Of a DNA stretch of 64,000 nt, positions 1 through 11,593 are shown one piece after another (position 1 is the stretch's first letter; each line of letters opens with the position of its first letter). The position numbers were made by a program, and so were the translations under genes. Below the pieces are notes generated by a model that saw only the letters and a list, made by a program, of their open reading frames with translations, searched no databases and had not been told where the DNA came from. Source of the stretch: Gymnopus androsaceus JB14 (lineage: Eukaryota > Basidiomycota > Agaricomycetes > Agaricales > Omphalotaceae); contig ML769391.1 of the NCBI GenBank assembly GCA_009733575.1, positions 418,147 through 482,146 on the forward strand, written 5' to 3'.

Positions 1-367
1 AGGCAGAGAGGCCCCGGGTTTCGCTCAAGCTGCTTGTTCTAGTTCGGGAACTCCAGGATTCAACAACACTCAATTTCTCGCTGCTTTTTCTGGCGCCTTC
101 CTGTCGTTTGTGGTCTCGCAGGATCCCAACGACAAAATAGCTCCTACAATCACTCCCTTTTGGGATATGTACTCGAACGGCTCAACGGTGATGGTTTTCA
201 ACCAGACTGTTGATGATCTTCCCGATATTCATGTCGATACTGCGGACGCTAGTCAACTTGAACGCTGCAGGTGTGTATTCTAAATTAAATGCATGTCTTG
301 ATTCTGCTGCTGAATTTGTATGGTCCGTAGTTTCTGGAACAGCGTTGGGGCGTTGACAGGGCAATAA
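1..367 (+). CDS. Type-B carboxylesterase copy A, 3' end only
   Basis: Last two exons of an esterase whose beginning lies outside the window. The penultimate exon begins at about 43 after TTCTAG and ends at 270 (CGCTGCAG before gtgtgt). The last exon, 331-367, ends in FWNSVGALTGQ and TAA. The protein stretch (FNNTQFLAAFSGAF, SQDPNDKI, GSTVMVFNQT, DASQLERC) matches copies B, C and D below almost residue for residue, so identity comes from those copies, which contain the GESAG nucleophile. This part of an alpha/beta-hydrolase carboxylesterase is the C-terminal region and carries no catalytic residue. No frame break is visible in it. Whether the rest of the gene is intact cannot be seen. Confidence 0.8.
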
Positions 368-478
368 GCGAGGAATTTTTCCGAGTCTTAGGAGACGATT
401 GAAGCGAAGAATTAAAGTAAGCTCAGTGGACTTTGATTCAGAAAATGGAATCTACTCGGGAAAAAAGTTCGAGGGGGC

Positions 479-2077
479 TACAGTGCCCGCAGGCACTTCT
501 CCAACAGGTCTGTTTTGGGCAGAAAGAAATAGCTAAAATTATAATAAAAATAGTTTCGGAAGGAAACCACTCAAAAGAATGCGATTTACGTCGAGAAAGA
601 AACCGGTGCCACATTTGGCAATAATTTCCCACGGTGTTCATTTTTGCAAGTCAGAATAAACAAAAATTTGTGCTCTCGGAACTCATTCTGCAGGCTGCAG
701 AAAGGCTTATAACACTGTTTTTGAGCATTTTAATGTCATGCACATGGTCTGTATTCAGAACATGCTCTTATTTAACCAGCAAAGCCAGGTTTTGGCAATG
801 GATGCATGTAAAACTGATTGAACGAAGCAAATGGACACGGAATAATGACACTGCATGGAATAACAGCCAATAAACTGGCTTTTTTTGGAGAGAAGGTCAA
901 AGCTGTATTACTATATATGGAAGGCACCTTCCTAATTAGGGTATGACTAAGCAAAGTTCATTTTTCAATAGGTCCGAAAACCAAAACTCAAGCACCGGCT
1001 TAGTGAAGCACAAGCCAAGTAGAGCTATCCAAATGGAGTTGATTGCACCTATTTTTGGAAAAATTGGCCAGGTTTCATGTGCTCTGAAAAGGTTTGAAAA
1101 TTTTGTACTTTTTACAGTTACTCAGGTGATGGGACAAGAGGTGACGAGGATTCTAAGCGAACACACTGTCCCACGCTAGACAGAGGGTATGAAAAAGGAA
1201 GGAGTCCAGGTCGGGTCCATCGGCAAATCACTGCCACTGTCAACCCAGCTGTCATGCCGTTACAATTACAATTATGCGTCGCGTCAACGTCGTGTTGTGC
1301 TGAACGCCATGAACGCGTCTCAGTTGCACTCAGAATGAAAGAATTTGGCTCAAACTATGTACTGGTATGTACTGGTATTAGGATGCAAAGTAAAGCTAAA
1401 CAAAATATTACAGTTGTAGCCTATGATTCAGCGCCTTCTTATCTGTATGTGCGCGCGATGGTGTAACATCATCAGGTACAGCTGACCTCTTCTTGGTCGG
1501 TGTCGTATGCGTGACCTGTGCAGGTACAGACGACAGACGCACCGATAACTCGATTAGAATAGCGGAAAGTGACTCATTCCGTGAAATTGTAACCTTTGGC
1601 TTTGGTTTCAGTCGTATCCGAGGCTTTTCAATTGCAGAATTGACATCGGAATGTGAGTTGGTAGGAGGGGTAATGGTAGCGGTAGAATGTGACTTTGTGG
1701 AAGGGGCAGCGGTGGTGGTAGATGCGGTGGCCGTAGAAGGTAATGCAGAGGCAGAAGTATATGGTCATTGTTGGGCTGATTGTTATAGACATTATGTACA
1801 GGATTCGAGTTGCATTTTTGAGAAATTAGAGCGGTAGATTCGCGCCATTTCGTGTCGTTGAGACGCGTTTAGCGCGACGCGCAATGAATAAGGACAACAC
1901 AGGGAGTAATTTTATCCTGACTATGGCACATGACGGCTGTCAACCCAGCGGCAGTGGTTTGCCGATGGATTCAGCCTGGACTCCTTCCTTTTTCATACCC
2001 TCTGTCTAGCGTGGGACAGTGTGTTCGCTTAGAATCCTCGTCACCTCTTGTGATGGGAAGTGCCTGCGGGCACTGTA
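479..2077. mobile_element. TIR DNA element with TA target duplication
   Basis: An inverted-repeat element sits in the 3' flank of esterase copy A. The ends read CAGTGCCCGCAGGCACTTC (from 481) and its complement ending in GGGCACTG at 2075, with TA on both sides (479-480, 2076-2077). The arms continue: 1131-1255 is the near-perfect reverse complement of 1930-2060. The corresponding flank of copy B (about 8390-8450) lacks the element: similar sequence runs from the stretch before 475 straight to the stretch after 2098, which supports a discrete insertion. No transposase is recognisable inside; ORFs at 1254-1837 look random. It is a non-autonomous TIR element; the superfamily is not determined, though a TA duplication fits Tc1/mariner-like elements. 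Confidence 0.7.
505..1125. mobile_element. Secondary insertion in the left arm of the TIR element
   Basis: The left arm of the surrounding element is interrupted. It reads CAGTGCCCGCAGGCACTTC up to about 500 and resumes at about 1126 with ACAAGAGGTGACGAGG, whereas the right arm runs through without a gap. About 620 bp of AT-rich sequence therefore looks like a later insertion. I could not define its ends or a target duplication, and it has no credible coding region. Confidence 0.4.
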
Positions 2078-2789
2078 GCTTTGTGAAAGACTCAAAGAGG
2101 TTGACTGAAAAGTGTTTACCGACCGAAGGTTGAATGAATCGCGATTTAATTGAGCTCAGTCGTTGGAAGAGAAGTGTAGCAAAATCGTAGTGGTGATGGT
2201 TGATTAAGTACAAGAAAAATACAAAGGACTACATCGTGGTCAAAACAAAAGCAGCGGTTGCAGTTGCTGAGAGCGATCAGGTGAGCTAAGGCGACTGAGA
2301 GTCTAATAATTAAGCGCCCAGCTTCTCACTTCCTAGTCCTACTAGTACTATGCGTGCGCTTTTACCATCCGTGCAAAGCTTCACGTAGACGATCTTCCTC
2401 CGAATTTTTATTAGCCTATCCCGGAGTCACTCCAGACCTCGGATATGTTTTACACCCTACAGTCATCTCCCAGCCCAAATGCCATCCCCTCTTCTCTGAG
2501 CGCATTTTCCCTCTGAACAACTATTGCTATCCGTTGGTTCAAGGTTGGGACTTTCGATACATTGTGCATTGTGTATCTGGCCTTTGGCGCGTTCAATTGA
2601 ATGATAGACGCGAGGCTATGCTTCTTCATTGTATTCTTACGGTATTATTCTTAATTCTTAATATCATTTGGTTGCACCGGTGAATGATGAATGAAAGATG
2701 TTCATAGAGTTTCCCGGCTGTTTGAAGATTGGCGCTCTTTCTGCTGGCAAGTCGCATTTTCTTTCATACCCCCACTTCCCCTGCCTTGC
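2078..2789. other. Intergenic region
   Basis: The first about 100 bp resembles the 3' flank of esterase copy B (8395-8460). The remainder shows no convincing coding exon: the longest open frame (2354-2683) has no family signature or splice partners. It probably holds the promoter of the following gene; no clear TATA box is visible. Confidence 0.4.
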
Positions 2790-4400
2790 ATGTCTACGTC
2801 AGACGCTGAATACTATGTCCCTCACTCCGTAAGTGTATCCTGAATCCATTTACCACGTTGCTCACGGTAACGTGTAGTTATCTGAACCGATTCAACTCCT
2901 GCCAATGACTCGCAGCGTACGCTCATTCCTCCTTCGAATCACGTCTCGATTTGAATTCTCCTAACCAAGACTGTGACACCTTCCACAATATCAAATACGC
3001 GCAGGCTGCAAGTCTGGCCCTGGGCTCTGGTTCTCGAGAGGTGGATAGAGAAACTACACAGGAATGGGCGAATCGCTGGGAGTCTAAATGGGAGCTGTTT
3101 CGCGAGGCTGCTCAAGATGGGATCAGGGAGCAGGTGTTTGTAATAGCTGACAAGGGCTTGCAATCGGTGAAGGAGCGTGTTGAGTGGCTGGTGAGCTCTT
3201 TCATCCCAAATCGTGCATTTACTAAACTCCTCAGGATTCAGAGCTGCAGAGAATAATGGATAGATCCAAAGAGGTGAGTTGTTCATATACGATTTGCGAG
3301 TATTGCGGTAGTAGTCTAAAATCAGTCAATATACAGATCCAGTCGCAGCCAGAACCTGAGATAGCTACTGGGTGCAAGCTACTTATATCACTGATTGAAG
3401 AACATTTGGACATCCTTCGATTCATTGTGGGTGGATATTTCACGTACGGAATCCCTTCTGCTAATTAATACGCGCATCAGCCCGAAGAAGATATGCCTGT
3501 GGGTCAGGGATCGGTTTGTGCTCAGCATGTACTACTTGTTCTGACTATAACGTGACTTTGTAGCTGATGATAGTGGAATTGGTCTACCAATTTGCGCAAC
3601 AATCCTTCAACCACATAATTACAACACAAAACTTGAAAATGCTCACTGCAAAAAATAGGTCTCGGCCAAAGGATGGCATCAATATTGCAGTGTCGGACGA
3701 AACCCACCAAATTTCTCGGAATTTAGAAGGACAGCCTGCACATCCTCAGAGCGTGATTATAATGGAACCGACAAATTCTTATAGCTCAACGAGCATTATT
3801 ATGCCGCAACCACCCCATGATATTACTTTTGCTCCAGCGATCCCCATTTCTACAACACAGCGTCCCTTCAACGACCCTCATGATATAAAATCACAAAGCA
3901 CTCAGACTTCTCACCAGTAAGCACAGACACATTCTACTGTTGTGTTTATTAAATAATATGTTAGGACGACTCTAGCTGGCCTCCTTACCATGGGATTTTT
4001 TGGCGCCTCCATTGCGTGGTCTACAGTGTTTAGCGGCACACGGGGGAACCTCTGGGTGATTTCCTGGTCGGCGTCTTCATTTCTCGTCGCAACTGTTTGT
4101 GCCGCTGGGGGGACAATACTCGCAGCTAGCGAAGAAAATATTGTTGAAAAGTATCCGGAGGTCCGCTGGGTTGTGCGACTGCTCAGTCGAGCGTCATCCA
4201 CACATATTTTTGCTGGGATCATGCTGCTGTGTGTTTCGATCCTGTTGCTGGATTCAGTGGAAGATGTCGTTCCAGTCGGGAGAGGTGGGATGATAACCAT
4301 TAGAGTTGCGGGTGGATACGCCCTTCTGTGGAGTTTGGTAAGTTTGGTTATTTCTGCGGCTACTTGGTATAGATATACTCGACCAAGTACATTTATTTAA
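2790..4400 (+). CDS. Unknown membrane protein with C-terminal transmembrane helices
   Basis: A multi-exon gene inferred from frame and splice signals. The body starts near 2930 (LNSPNQDCDTFHNIKYAQ) and runs to 3193. Then come 3235-3274, about 3337-3424, a small exon PEEDMP at about 3481-3498 between two gtgggt donors, 3564-3918 and 3965-4400 (stop TAA). The N-terminal half is soluble and charged, followed by a Ser/Pro/Gln-rich linker. The last 140 residues hold about four hydrophobic stretches (LTMGFFGASIAW, SWSASSFLVATVCAAG, FAGIMLLCVSILLL, ALLWSLVSLVISAATW). The likely start is ATG at 2790 with an intron after it, but I could not join exon 1 to the body in frame, so the 5' end is uncertain. 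I do not recognise the family. The arrangement resembles the many fungal membrane proteins of unknown role with C-terminal helices. Confidence 0.5.
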
Positions 4401-5059
4401 AATTAATATGGTGAGGAGGACGCGCACCAATTTTTTCAAGAGGCCGAACAAATTTGTATGCTCCGCTCTATTTTTTGCACAGAAGTGGTAAGGGTGCACC
4501 TGGAAGATACCGAGTCGAACTCGATGCCATCGCTCTTTGTCTGTCAGATAAAGAATTGAGCATTTTCATGCACTTTGGGAAGATTATACCTACCAAATCT
4601 CACGCGACTCTTCATTCCTTTATGAGTTTCGAGGGGTATATTTACGTGGAGATGGTTACTTCACGATGGATCAGTCATGACTCAACGCTGTATGCAAGTT
4701 GGATGCGGGGGTGGTGGAGTGTTCAAGTTCGAAGTCCCAATATCATGGGACTGCCTTCACATCTCGTTGGTGAACAAGCAAAAAGTATTCTCATCTTGAA
4801 GGAGGCACCCAAATAGAAATGGTTCGATGGTAGCCAGAGACACAAAGAATGCTTGTTCACACTGCTTTTGCACTTTGTTTCAGAAACCATCCTCACAAGC
4901 TGTGAAGATGAAGTTGGACGCTAGGCAGGCACCAAACGTTTGACTGTTCTGCAATTGAGAATTTTGGCGCTGCTCTGTCTTCATCATCTCTTTGTCACCA
5001 GGCTCACTGAGCTCAAACTTGCAAGATGATGAAAATAGATTTCATCAGCAAAACCTGAT

Positions 5060-5245
5060 AATTGCCATAGTTGCCATAGCAAGCCATAGCAATTCAGAAC
5101 TATGAACTGCTATGAACTGCTATGGGTAGCTATGAGGTCATATGAGCCTGCAGATTTATATTGTCCTTTGACATCCATAGCAGCTCATAGCAATCCATAG
5201 CTCTGGAGAGATGGGGACCTTGCTATGAGTGCTATGAGTGTTACA
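5060..5245. repeat. CATAGCA / TGCTATG inverted word cluster
   Basis: The words CATAGCA, CATAGC and their complements TGCTATG, GCTATGA recur about a dozen times in 185 bp, in one orientation on the left, switching in the middle and again on the right. Sequence such as GAACTGCTATGAACTGCTATG can pair with CATAGCAGCTCATAGCA, so the stretch can fold on itself. It contains no coding signal. Confidence 0.6.
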
Positions 5246-5630
5246 CCCAGGTTTTGCTGTGATTTGTCTCTTCTGTATCTCGCATCTGCGATGATATACA
5301 TCTCCTTCCATAGAACACTCATACAAGAAACACTGCCCGCGCACCCATCATCGGTCTAGGTGACACGCAATACCAAAGAGGTACGCTCTTCTTAGATTCT
5401 GCCGTTTTTGTTATTTCATTCACACCAAACTTCCTTCGAAGTTCTTGTTTCTCAAGCTTATGAGGAGAGCTTCCCGTGCGTCATCATACGTAAAGTCACT
5501 TGATCGCTCTCAACCAAGTTGCCGACACCGCCAAACGATCACCAGGACCAGAATCACAGTAATATCTCAGTCGAGGTCTGGTGTCACAGAATGTGTCGAA
5601 ATTCAACGTGGAGCACCTGAACGGCATAAG

Positions 5631-5638
5631 TATAAAAG
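5631..5638 (+). promoter_or_regulatory. TATA box of esterase copy B
   Basis: TATAAAAG lies 37 bp before the start codon. The same box, with a similar downstream leader (AACTCGGGCCTT), precedes copy C (12,722-12,729) and copy D (minus strand, 62,692-62,699). Conservation across three copies supports a real core promoter. Confidence 0.65.
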
Positions 5639-5674
5639 TAACTCGGGCCTTCGAGAACAACGTTTGTCCCCAAG

Positions 5675-8295
5675 ATGACGAAAGTTAGCCATAGATTGTC
5701 TCTTCTTGTTGTCTTTCTCGCATCCGCAACAACATCCCTCTCGTCTCAGATGCTTTCTCGTGCAAGCAACGATGTACCCATCATCGATCTAGGTTACGCG
5801 CAATACCAAGGAGTCTTCGACTCGGTCAATAATGTTACCAACTACTTGGGTGTGCGATATGCAGCACCACCTACTGGTTAGTGATACCCTTCAGATCTAC
5901 AAATAAGTACGCTAAAGCTAATACCATTTTAACTCTTTTTTTTTTTTTTGCTGTGCAGGCGATTTACGCTGGCGAGCTCCTCAATCTCCAGCCAACAATA
6001 ACAGTGTTGGTGTTCAACAAGCTAACACACAGCCCAACCCATGCCCCCAAGCTCCCACCGGAGACGCTCCTACTAACCCTCTGGAAGCTCAAAGCTCGCT
6101 CACTAGAAGGGCAGATGCTCTTGGAACGGGACCAGAGGATTGCTTGTTTTTAAAGTATGTATGATATCAGCCCATTGACCTGCTTGATATGTGCTCATGT
6201 ATCTTTGCGCCTCAGTGTTTATTTCCCCGGGGACACTATCCCTACTGAGCCTCTCCCAACGCTTGTCTGGATTCATGTGCGCCTTTTACTCCCTTTCCTA
6301 TCGCTTACAGGCTAATTAATATGAAATCCTTCCCTTTGAGTAGGGTGGTGGGTGAGTTCAATACAATACTACATATGTTGCTCTGTTCTGAGCTTGTTGC
6401 CAGCTATATCATGGGCGGCGCAGACGAATTTTCAGGTTCCGATCTGTTGCGTGAAGCTAATAACGAAATCGTAGCAGTCATCATTCAATACCGACTGGGT
6501 CTCTTCGGTACGTATTCTACTCAATTAACTGGACGACCTCTACTATTACTACTAGGTTTCCTTCCCGGATCCGAAGTCAAAGCAAATGGAAGTCTCAACG
6601 CTGGACTGCGTTTGTCTATTTTGTAACTTCTACCATGCTATGTCTGACTCTCTTTTCATTTCGCTCCGTGTTATAGTTGACCAGGATTTCGCGTTACGAT
6701 GGGTACAAAGCCATGTCAGTATGATTCTATTCCCTATCGTCCCAGTATACACATCTAAATCTTCGCTAGATCTCGCAATTCGGTGGAGACCCTACGAAAG
6801 TTACTATTTGGGGAGAGTCTGCAGGTATGTAATACCGTATGTATTAATACCAGGAATGTTGACTGACTGCGTGTGTATTTGCTTAGGTGCTGGCTCTGTG
6901 TTACAACACGTCGTTGCTCAGGACGGTCAGACATCCCCACAGCTATTCCGAGGTGCCATCACGAGCTCGACTTTCCTACCTTCTCAGTACTTGTACAATG
7001 ATACTATCCCTGAGGTACACTCTTCTTCATGAGATTCTGCCATTTTAAGTCATCTTATTCACACAAAATCTCCTTACAGCTGATTTACTCGGAAGTCGTT
7101 GCCCAAACCAAGTTCGTATTTGCATCCACATTCGTCCGTATCGTGCTAAGAAATCACGTTCTAGCTGTTCCTCTGCAGATGATTCTTTAACCTGTCTTCG
7201 AGGGGTGAACGAGACTGTCCTTGAGACAATAAACACCAATATAAACGCAGATGGTTTCTTTGGGACTTTCGTTTTCGTACCCGTAGTCGATGGAACTTTC
7301 ATCACGCAACGTCCTACAGAGGCTTTGAAGCAAGGGAAAGTGAATGGGGTACGTGGCTGCCTTGGTTCCCAAGTGGCTTTCTGTGCTGACCGTCTGGTTC
7401 TTGATAATATACTCAGAAAGCTTTACTTTCCATCACCAACACCAACGAGGGCGTTAATTTCGTGAATCAGGCAAGCCCAATCACAAACGTATCACTATAC
7501 GCAGGCACTCTGTTCCCCAAGTTTGGACCCACGCAGGATAACGAGACTGCTGAAATCTATGCGTCTTTGGGAACGCCCCTTGAACAAGATAATGACATTA
7601 TGGGTGAATGTAAGTAATCCAGCCCGACTTGGTTTGCATGTACTGACTGTCCATTTCTAATGGTGATCTCGTAGCCATCTTTATTTGTCCTTCGTTCTAT
7701 CTCTTGAGCGCGTTTCCGAATAGCTCGTGGAAGGTATGTAGTTAAAACTACTGCGTTCGACTAGAGCAACGTCTCACCGAGCCTATTCATCATAGGGACA
7801 ATTTGGTAGCGTTTTTGAACGCGTTGAATGGATCCCCAGATGCTGATGATTACTTCTACATAGCAATCCCGCCCGCAACGCACGGAGAAGATGTAGCTTT
7901 CTATTTCCCTAGGTAAATCATCCGTTGTATCTCATGAAGGGTATCGCTGAAATCTTCCTTTCTTTGCATAGCAATGGAACTCCAGCATTCAACAACACCC
8001 AATTCCTCGCCGCCTTTTCAGGAGCCTTTATGGCGTTCGTAGTTTCGCAGGATCCCAACGACAAAATAGTTCCTACAATCACTCCCTCCTGGGATATGTA
8101 CTCGAACGGCTCGACAGTGATGGTTTTCAACCAGACTGTTGATGATCTTCCGGATGTTCATGCCGTTACTGCGGACGCTAGTCAGCTTGAACGCTGCAGG
8201 TGTGTAATTTAATTGTGTCTTAGATTCTGCTGCTGAATACTCTATGTATGACCCATAGCTTCTGGAATAGCGTTGGGGCGTTGACAGGGCAATGA
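5675..8295 (+). pseudogene. Type-B carboxylesterase copy B, frameshifted
   Basis: Secreted alpha/beta-hydrolase esterase (carboxylesterase type B family). A signal peptide (LSLLVVFLASATTS) is followed by RYAAPPTGDLRWRAP. Exons: 5675-5876, 5959-6154, about 6216-6275, an 8-nt microexon 6344-6351, 6404-6507, 6556-6609, 6677-6714, 6770-6824, 6887-7014, 7080-7111, 7165-7348, 7417-7609, 7675-7733, about 7796-7912, 7972-8199 and 8259-8295. The oxyanion-hole HGGG is completed by the microexon. The nucleophile is Ser in WGESAG (codon 6818-6820), the acid is probably Glu in NTNEG and the base His in PPATHGED. In the exon after 7796 the frame entered (GQFGSVF) reaches TGA, whereas the downstream residues ending in ATHGED need another frame. 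Compared with copy D this is a small indel, so copy B is probably broken just before the catalytic His. A shifted splice site is the alternative. Confidence 0.75.
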
Positions 8296-8643
8296 GCCAG
8301 GATTTTTTGTCGGACTGATAGGTGACGATGGAGGTGAAGAGGTAAAATAAGCAGACTGGACTGAGATTATTTATAGTTAGTAAATGAAAGTATTCGAGAA
8401 AAAGTCGACAGGAGATCCGCCCAGTAGAGGCTGACTGAAAAAGTATTTACCTACGAGGTTTTTGGTTTTCGACTGGCAACCTCCAGAGAAACTGCGAAGT
8501 GCCCAGTCGGTCTAGATATCTCGTCTTCAATTTCAAGCTCGAGGCCGTTTCATGGAGCGGTAGCAAGTAAGATAGTAATACAAGTGATATGATTATTAAA
8601 CGAGTATGTACCGTGCAATCTGGGTTTAGTGCCCTTGTCTTCT
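8296..8643. other. Convergent intergenic spacer
   Basis: This lies between the stops of esterase copy B and the EngB-like gene. It is AT-rich 3' flank related to that of copy A (GACTGAAAA..TTTAC). No gene, repeat or RNA is visible. Confidence 0.4.
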
Positions 8644-9743
8644 TTAACCACCGCTACAAGCTTCCACAATATTCCTCCTGATCTCCGCGATGCCGAATAA
8701 AGGTCTGTATATCACACTAGTCAGTAGCGGTGGAAGACACACCAACTTTGCCAATTCCTGGGATGAAACCCCCACTCCGCCAGTCCCCGTTTCGTCCAGA
8801 CAGCGCCTTACCGTCTCGTAGATGTCACTCGTTGACTGTTCGACGAGAGGGCGCGTTTCTCCAGTTGGCAAGTGCTTGAGGGTGTCCGCTTTGGTGAACA
8901 CAGGTTGAATTTGTGTAATGCGAGGTAGACGCGGAGTACCGCTCTCCACAGATAAAGCCCAACTCGAAGAGAGAGACTGAAGGATCATCCTAGAAAGATA
9001 CGAGAGCATTTCCAAATCCAATTTAGTAGGCCGGTGCGAAGCGTTGAAAGTCATGTATATACGCCGCAATCTGCAATTTCAAACCACTGTAAGCTCAGAG
9101 GAGGACGAAGATGTTCTGAACGTACGCACTCTGCCCTATCCTGTATATAAGAGTCAACCAACCTGCCCCATTCTGGGCGCCCGCGGTAGCCGTACCCGGG
9201 AGCATCCACTAGGATAAGTTTTCCCGGGGAGGGACCAACACGAAAAAAATCCAGACTTTTCGTTTTTCCCTACAATGAAACTTCTGTAAAGAACCAATCA
9301 AACTAGCGATAGAATCGCACGTACAGGAGTTTTGCTACTTTTTATCAGATCTTTGCGCCCCAGTACCGCATTGAACAAGGCTGATTTTCCGGAATTGGCA
9401 CGGCCTGGAGTAGAGTATGCTCAGTTTTTTCAAATTTCAAAAGGCAGTCGAAGTATGTACCAATGACGACGACCTAAAGTTAGGTTTAGCCATCAGGTAT
9501 TTCCTGCGGAGAGGAGATTCTTCAAACCTCAGGAAGCCCGTTGAATTGAGGAAAGAGCTCTGTCTGTCCCTTGAATGACAGAGGGTACTGTTGTTTCTCT
9601 TTAGGCGCAGTGAAAGACTCTAGTAATTGTCCAGTGGGATATTTGAAGATCTCCGGGGAGATTTCAGTGGATGATATATGCCTTTTGGTGATCTGCGATG
9701 AGGCTGTTCGAGTCAAAACATGGCGGTAGAGAAAAGAGCTCAT
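8644..9743 (-). CDS. EngB/YihA-type GTPase, probably mitochondrial
   Basis: GTP-binding protein of the TrmE-Era-EngA-EngB-septin class. Bacterial EngB aids large-ribosomal-subunit assembly, and fungal homologues act in mitochondria. Five exons join in frame: 9743-9528, a 13-nt microexon 9473-9461, 9404-9325, 9269-9130 and 9070-8644, giving 291 residues. The first about 50 residues are Ser/Thr/Arg-rich (RTASSQITKRHIS), consistent with a mitochondrial presequence. Seen motifs are G1 GRANSGKS, the switch GKTKSLDFF, G3 DAPGYGY and G4 TKAD. The segment LVDSYIQDRAELRRIY matches the helix before the second half of EngB. All joins use canonical splice sites and no frame break is visible, so this looks like a working single-copy gene caught between esterase copies. 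Confidence 0.85.
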
Positions 9744-10041
9744 AAGCGCCCTTCTTCAAGTTCTGGGCGCTCAAATTCCTGGCCGGATACGGAATTTGAG
9801 CCGCCTTGTGTTTTCCCCCTTGATCTGCTAGCATCCTTTGTATTATATTTTATTCGACTCTATTCTTACCTGCAAAATCATCACGCAAATTTTTACCTCA
9901 AGCGAGTACTTGAAGCCAGCTGGAAATGATATTTGGATAGAAGGTGCGTAAGTTTGAAATGATCTACGTGCGTCAACAGACTGATTCACTGAACCCTGGC
10001 CGATCTAGTCAGTCATTACACGCACGCTACACATAAGTACG

Positions 10042-11593
10042 ATGAATAAATCTGCTACTTCTGTTACTCCTGGAATTCTTGGTGTACGTTTCTTAATTGC
10101 ACTTGGGTTAGAAATAGTTCACTGACCCTTAAGCTTTCTACTTTAGTTGAATGCGCTCGATGCCAGAAACCAACATCTTCTAGCCCTCGATTCTCCCAAG
10201 AATCTTATCGGTATCAACCTTCCTTGCGGGCTTCCCGCAGAGCTCTGGAACATCATCATGGATTGTCTGCACGATGATAAGGATTCCCTACGGTCATGTC
10301 TCCTCGCATGCCGCTCCTGGGGCCATTTTTGTCGGCATCATGTTTTTGGGACGTTCACCTGGAATGCCTTGGACCACGACTCAGACACCAAAATCGACTT
10401 CGAATCCGAGTCAAACTTGTTCCACCCCTGTCCTCAATACGTGCGACATCTGGCTATCAACGGTTATGGCTACGGGAGCGGTAGCTTTATCACAATCAAT
10501 GATGACGACTCTATCCCCGAGGACTGGGACAGGGACATGAACACAGTTCATGTTGATGATGGATGGTTACTGCCATTAGCCGAACGACTAGACGATTTCG
10601 TCTCCGTAGTACATCTCGAGGTGGACTCAGTTGACTGGGCTGATATGTTCGGAACACACGCATGGGACACATTCTCCTCTTCCACCAAATTCCTCTCTCA
10701 GATACGAAGCGTCGATTTTAGCAACATTCCTCTCCAACCGTTCCAATACCTCCTCGATAGCATCTGCCTGTTCCCCGCCTTGGAGAGGCTTGATTATCTA
10801 CCGTCCCATGTAGATCTCGACTGTGATGAAGTTGAAGGTGTCGATTATAAATCGTATGCACCTCCCAGCTCATGGAATGCGTTTTCTACCGCGCACGCAC
10901 CCCTGCAATTGCCCACCAGCGGTTTTTGGACTTGGCTTTCCGCGGTTGGATTCACGTCTCTTCAAACGATTCGTTTGGACAGCGTGCCTACTTTGGATCT
11001 TCCCTTATTGTCTAGGTATCTTTGTCTTCTCGGTGGATCCTTGAAAGACTTTCGCATTCGTTTTGTTAAGCCCCGTGATATCTGTGCGTAGTCCACTCCC
11101 ATTCTCTCTCTCTTATTCACCACGACTGAAGATACATGTCCAGATGATTTTGTTGAATCCGCCGCGCTGGTTAACAGCACCGGTCTTGAACATCTGGAAA
11201 TCATCGGTCTAGTTCGTCAGAATTGTAATGGCCAGATTTGGATGGGAGAAGAGTCCTTGTCCCTCCTTTCGGTCGTTCATGGCGCCGCGCTGTCTAGCCT
11301 AGACATTATTCTAGACGACCACTCGTGGAACACCGTCCCTTCTCAAACCTCGGCCTTAGACAAGCTTCTTACAACAACGTCGATGTTCCCTTCGCTGAAG
11401 AGGGTACATATCACTTGCGGTTGGGGTGTTGAGATTAGAAAGGCTTTTGTTGAATGTGAGGAACAAGGGTTGCTTACGATAACTACCTTGACACCTGTGA
11501 GTTGTCTTGAACTTCTTTGTATGTCCGGCTCTAACTGCGGTTCAGGATTATTCCATGTTGGCCACGATGACAGCCCTTGCGTACAGAGAATAA
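10042..11593 (+). CDS. F-box protein with leucine-rich C-terminal part
   Basis: Predicted substrate adaptor of an SCF ubiquitin ligase. Four exons join in frame: 10042-10083, 10147-11083, 11144-11496 and 11546-11593 (TAA), giving 459 residues. Residues about 25-70 (LPCGLPAELWNIIMDCL to ACRSWGHFCRHHVF) fit the F-box: a Leu-Pro start, an aliphatic helix, then the C-R-W core. The rest is an irregular leucine-rich region of the sort seen in the large mushroom F-box families (VVHLEVDSVDW, FPALERLDYL, SLQTIRLDSV, FPSLKRVHI). There is no frame break. The start is the first ATG and its exon ends GGT before gtacgt. Its promoter region is partly duplicated just after the gene. Substrate unknown. Confidence 0.75.

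Larger units (their letters stand above)
4401..5674. other. Intergenic region with CATAGCA inverted repeats
   Basis: One open frame (4454-4816, 120 codons) lies here, but it has no recognisable motif and no supporting splice sites, so I do not call it a gene. The segment 5060-5245 is a cluster of inverted CATAGCA/TGCTATG words (separate entry). The final 100 bp is the promoter of esterase copy B, conserved with copies C and D. Confidence 0.5.

Noticed and set aside
1493..1837. 114-codon open frame within the TIR element
   Set aside because: Val/Ala/Glu-rich composition from simple-sequence drift, no introns or motif; likely chance.
4454..4816. 120-codon open frame after the membrane-protein gene
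   Set aside because: No family resemblance, no promoter or splice signals; not convincing.
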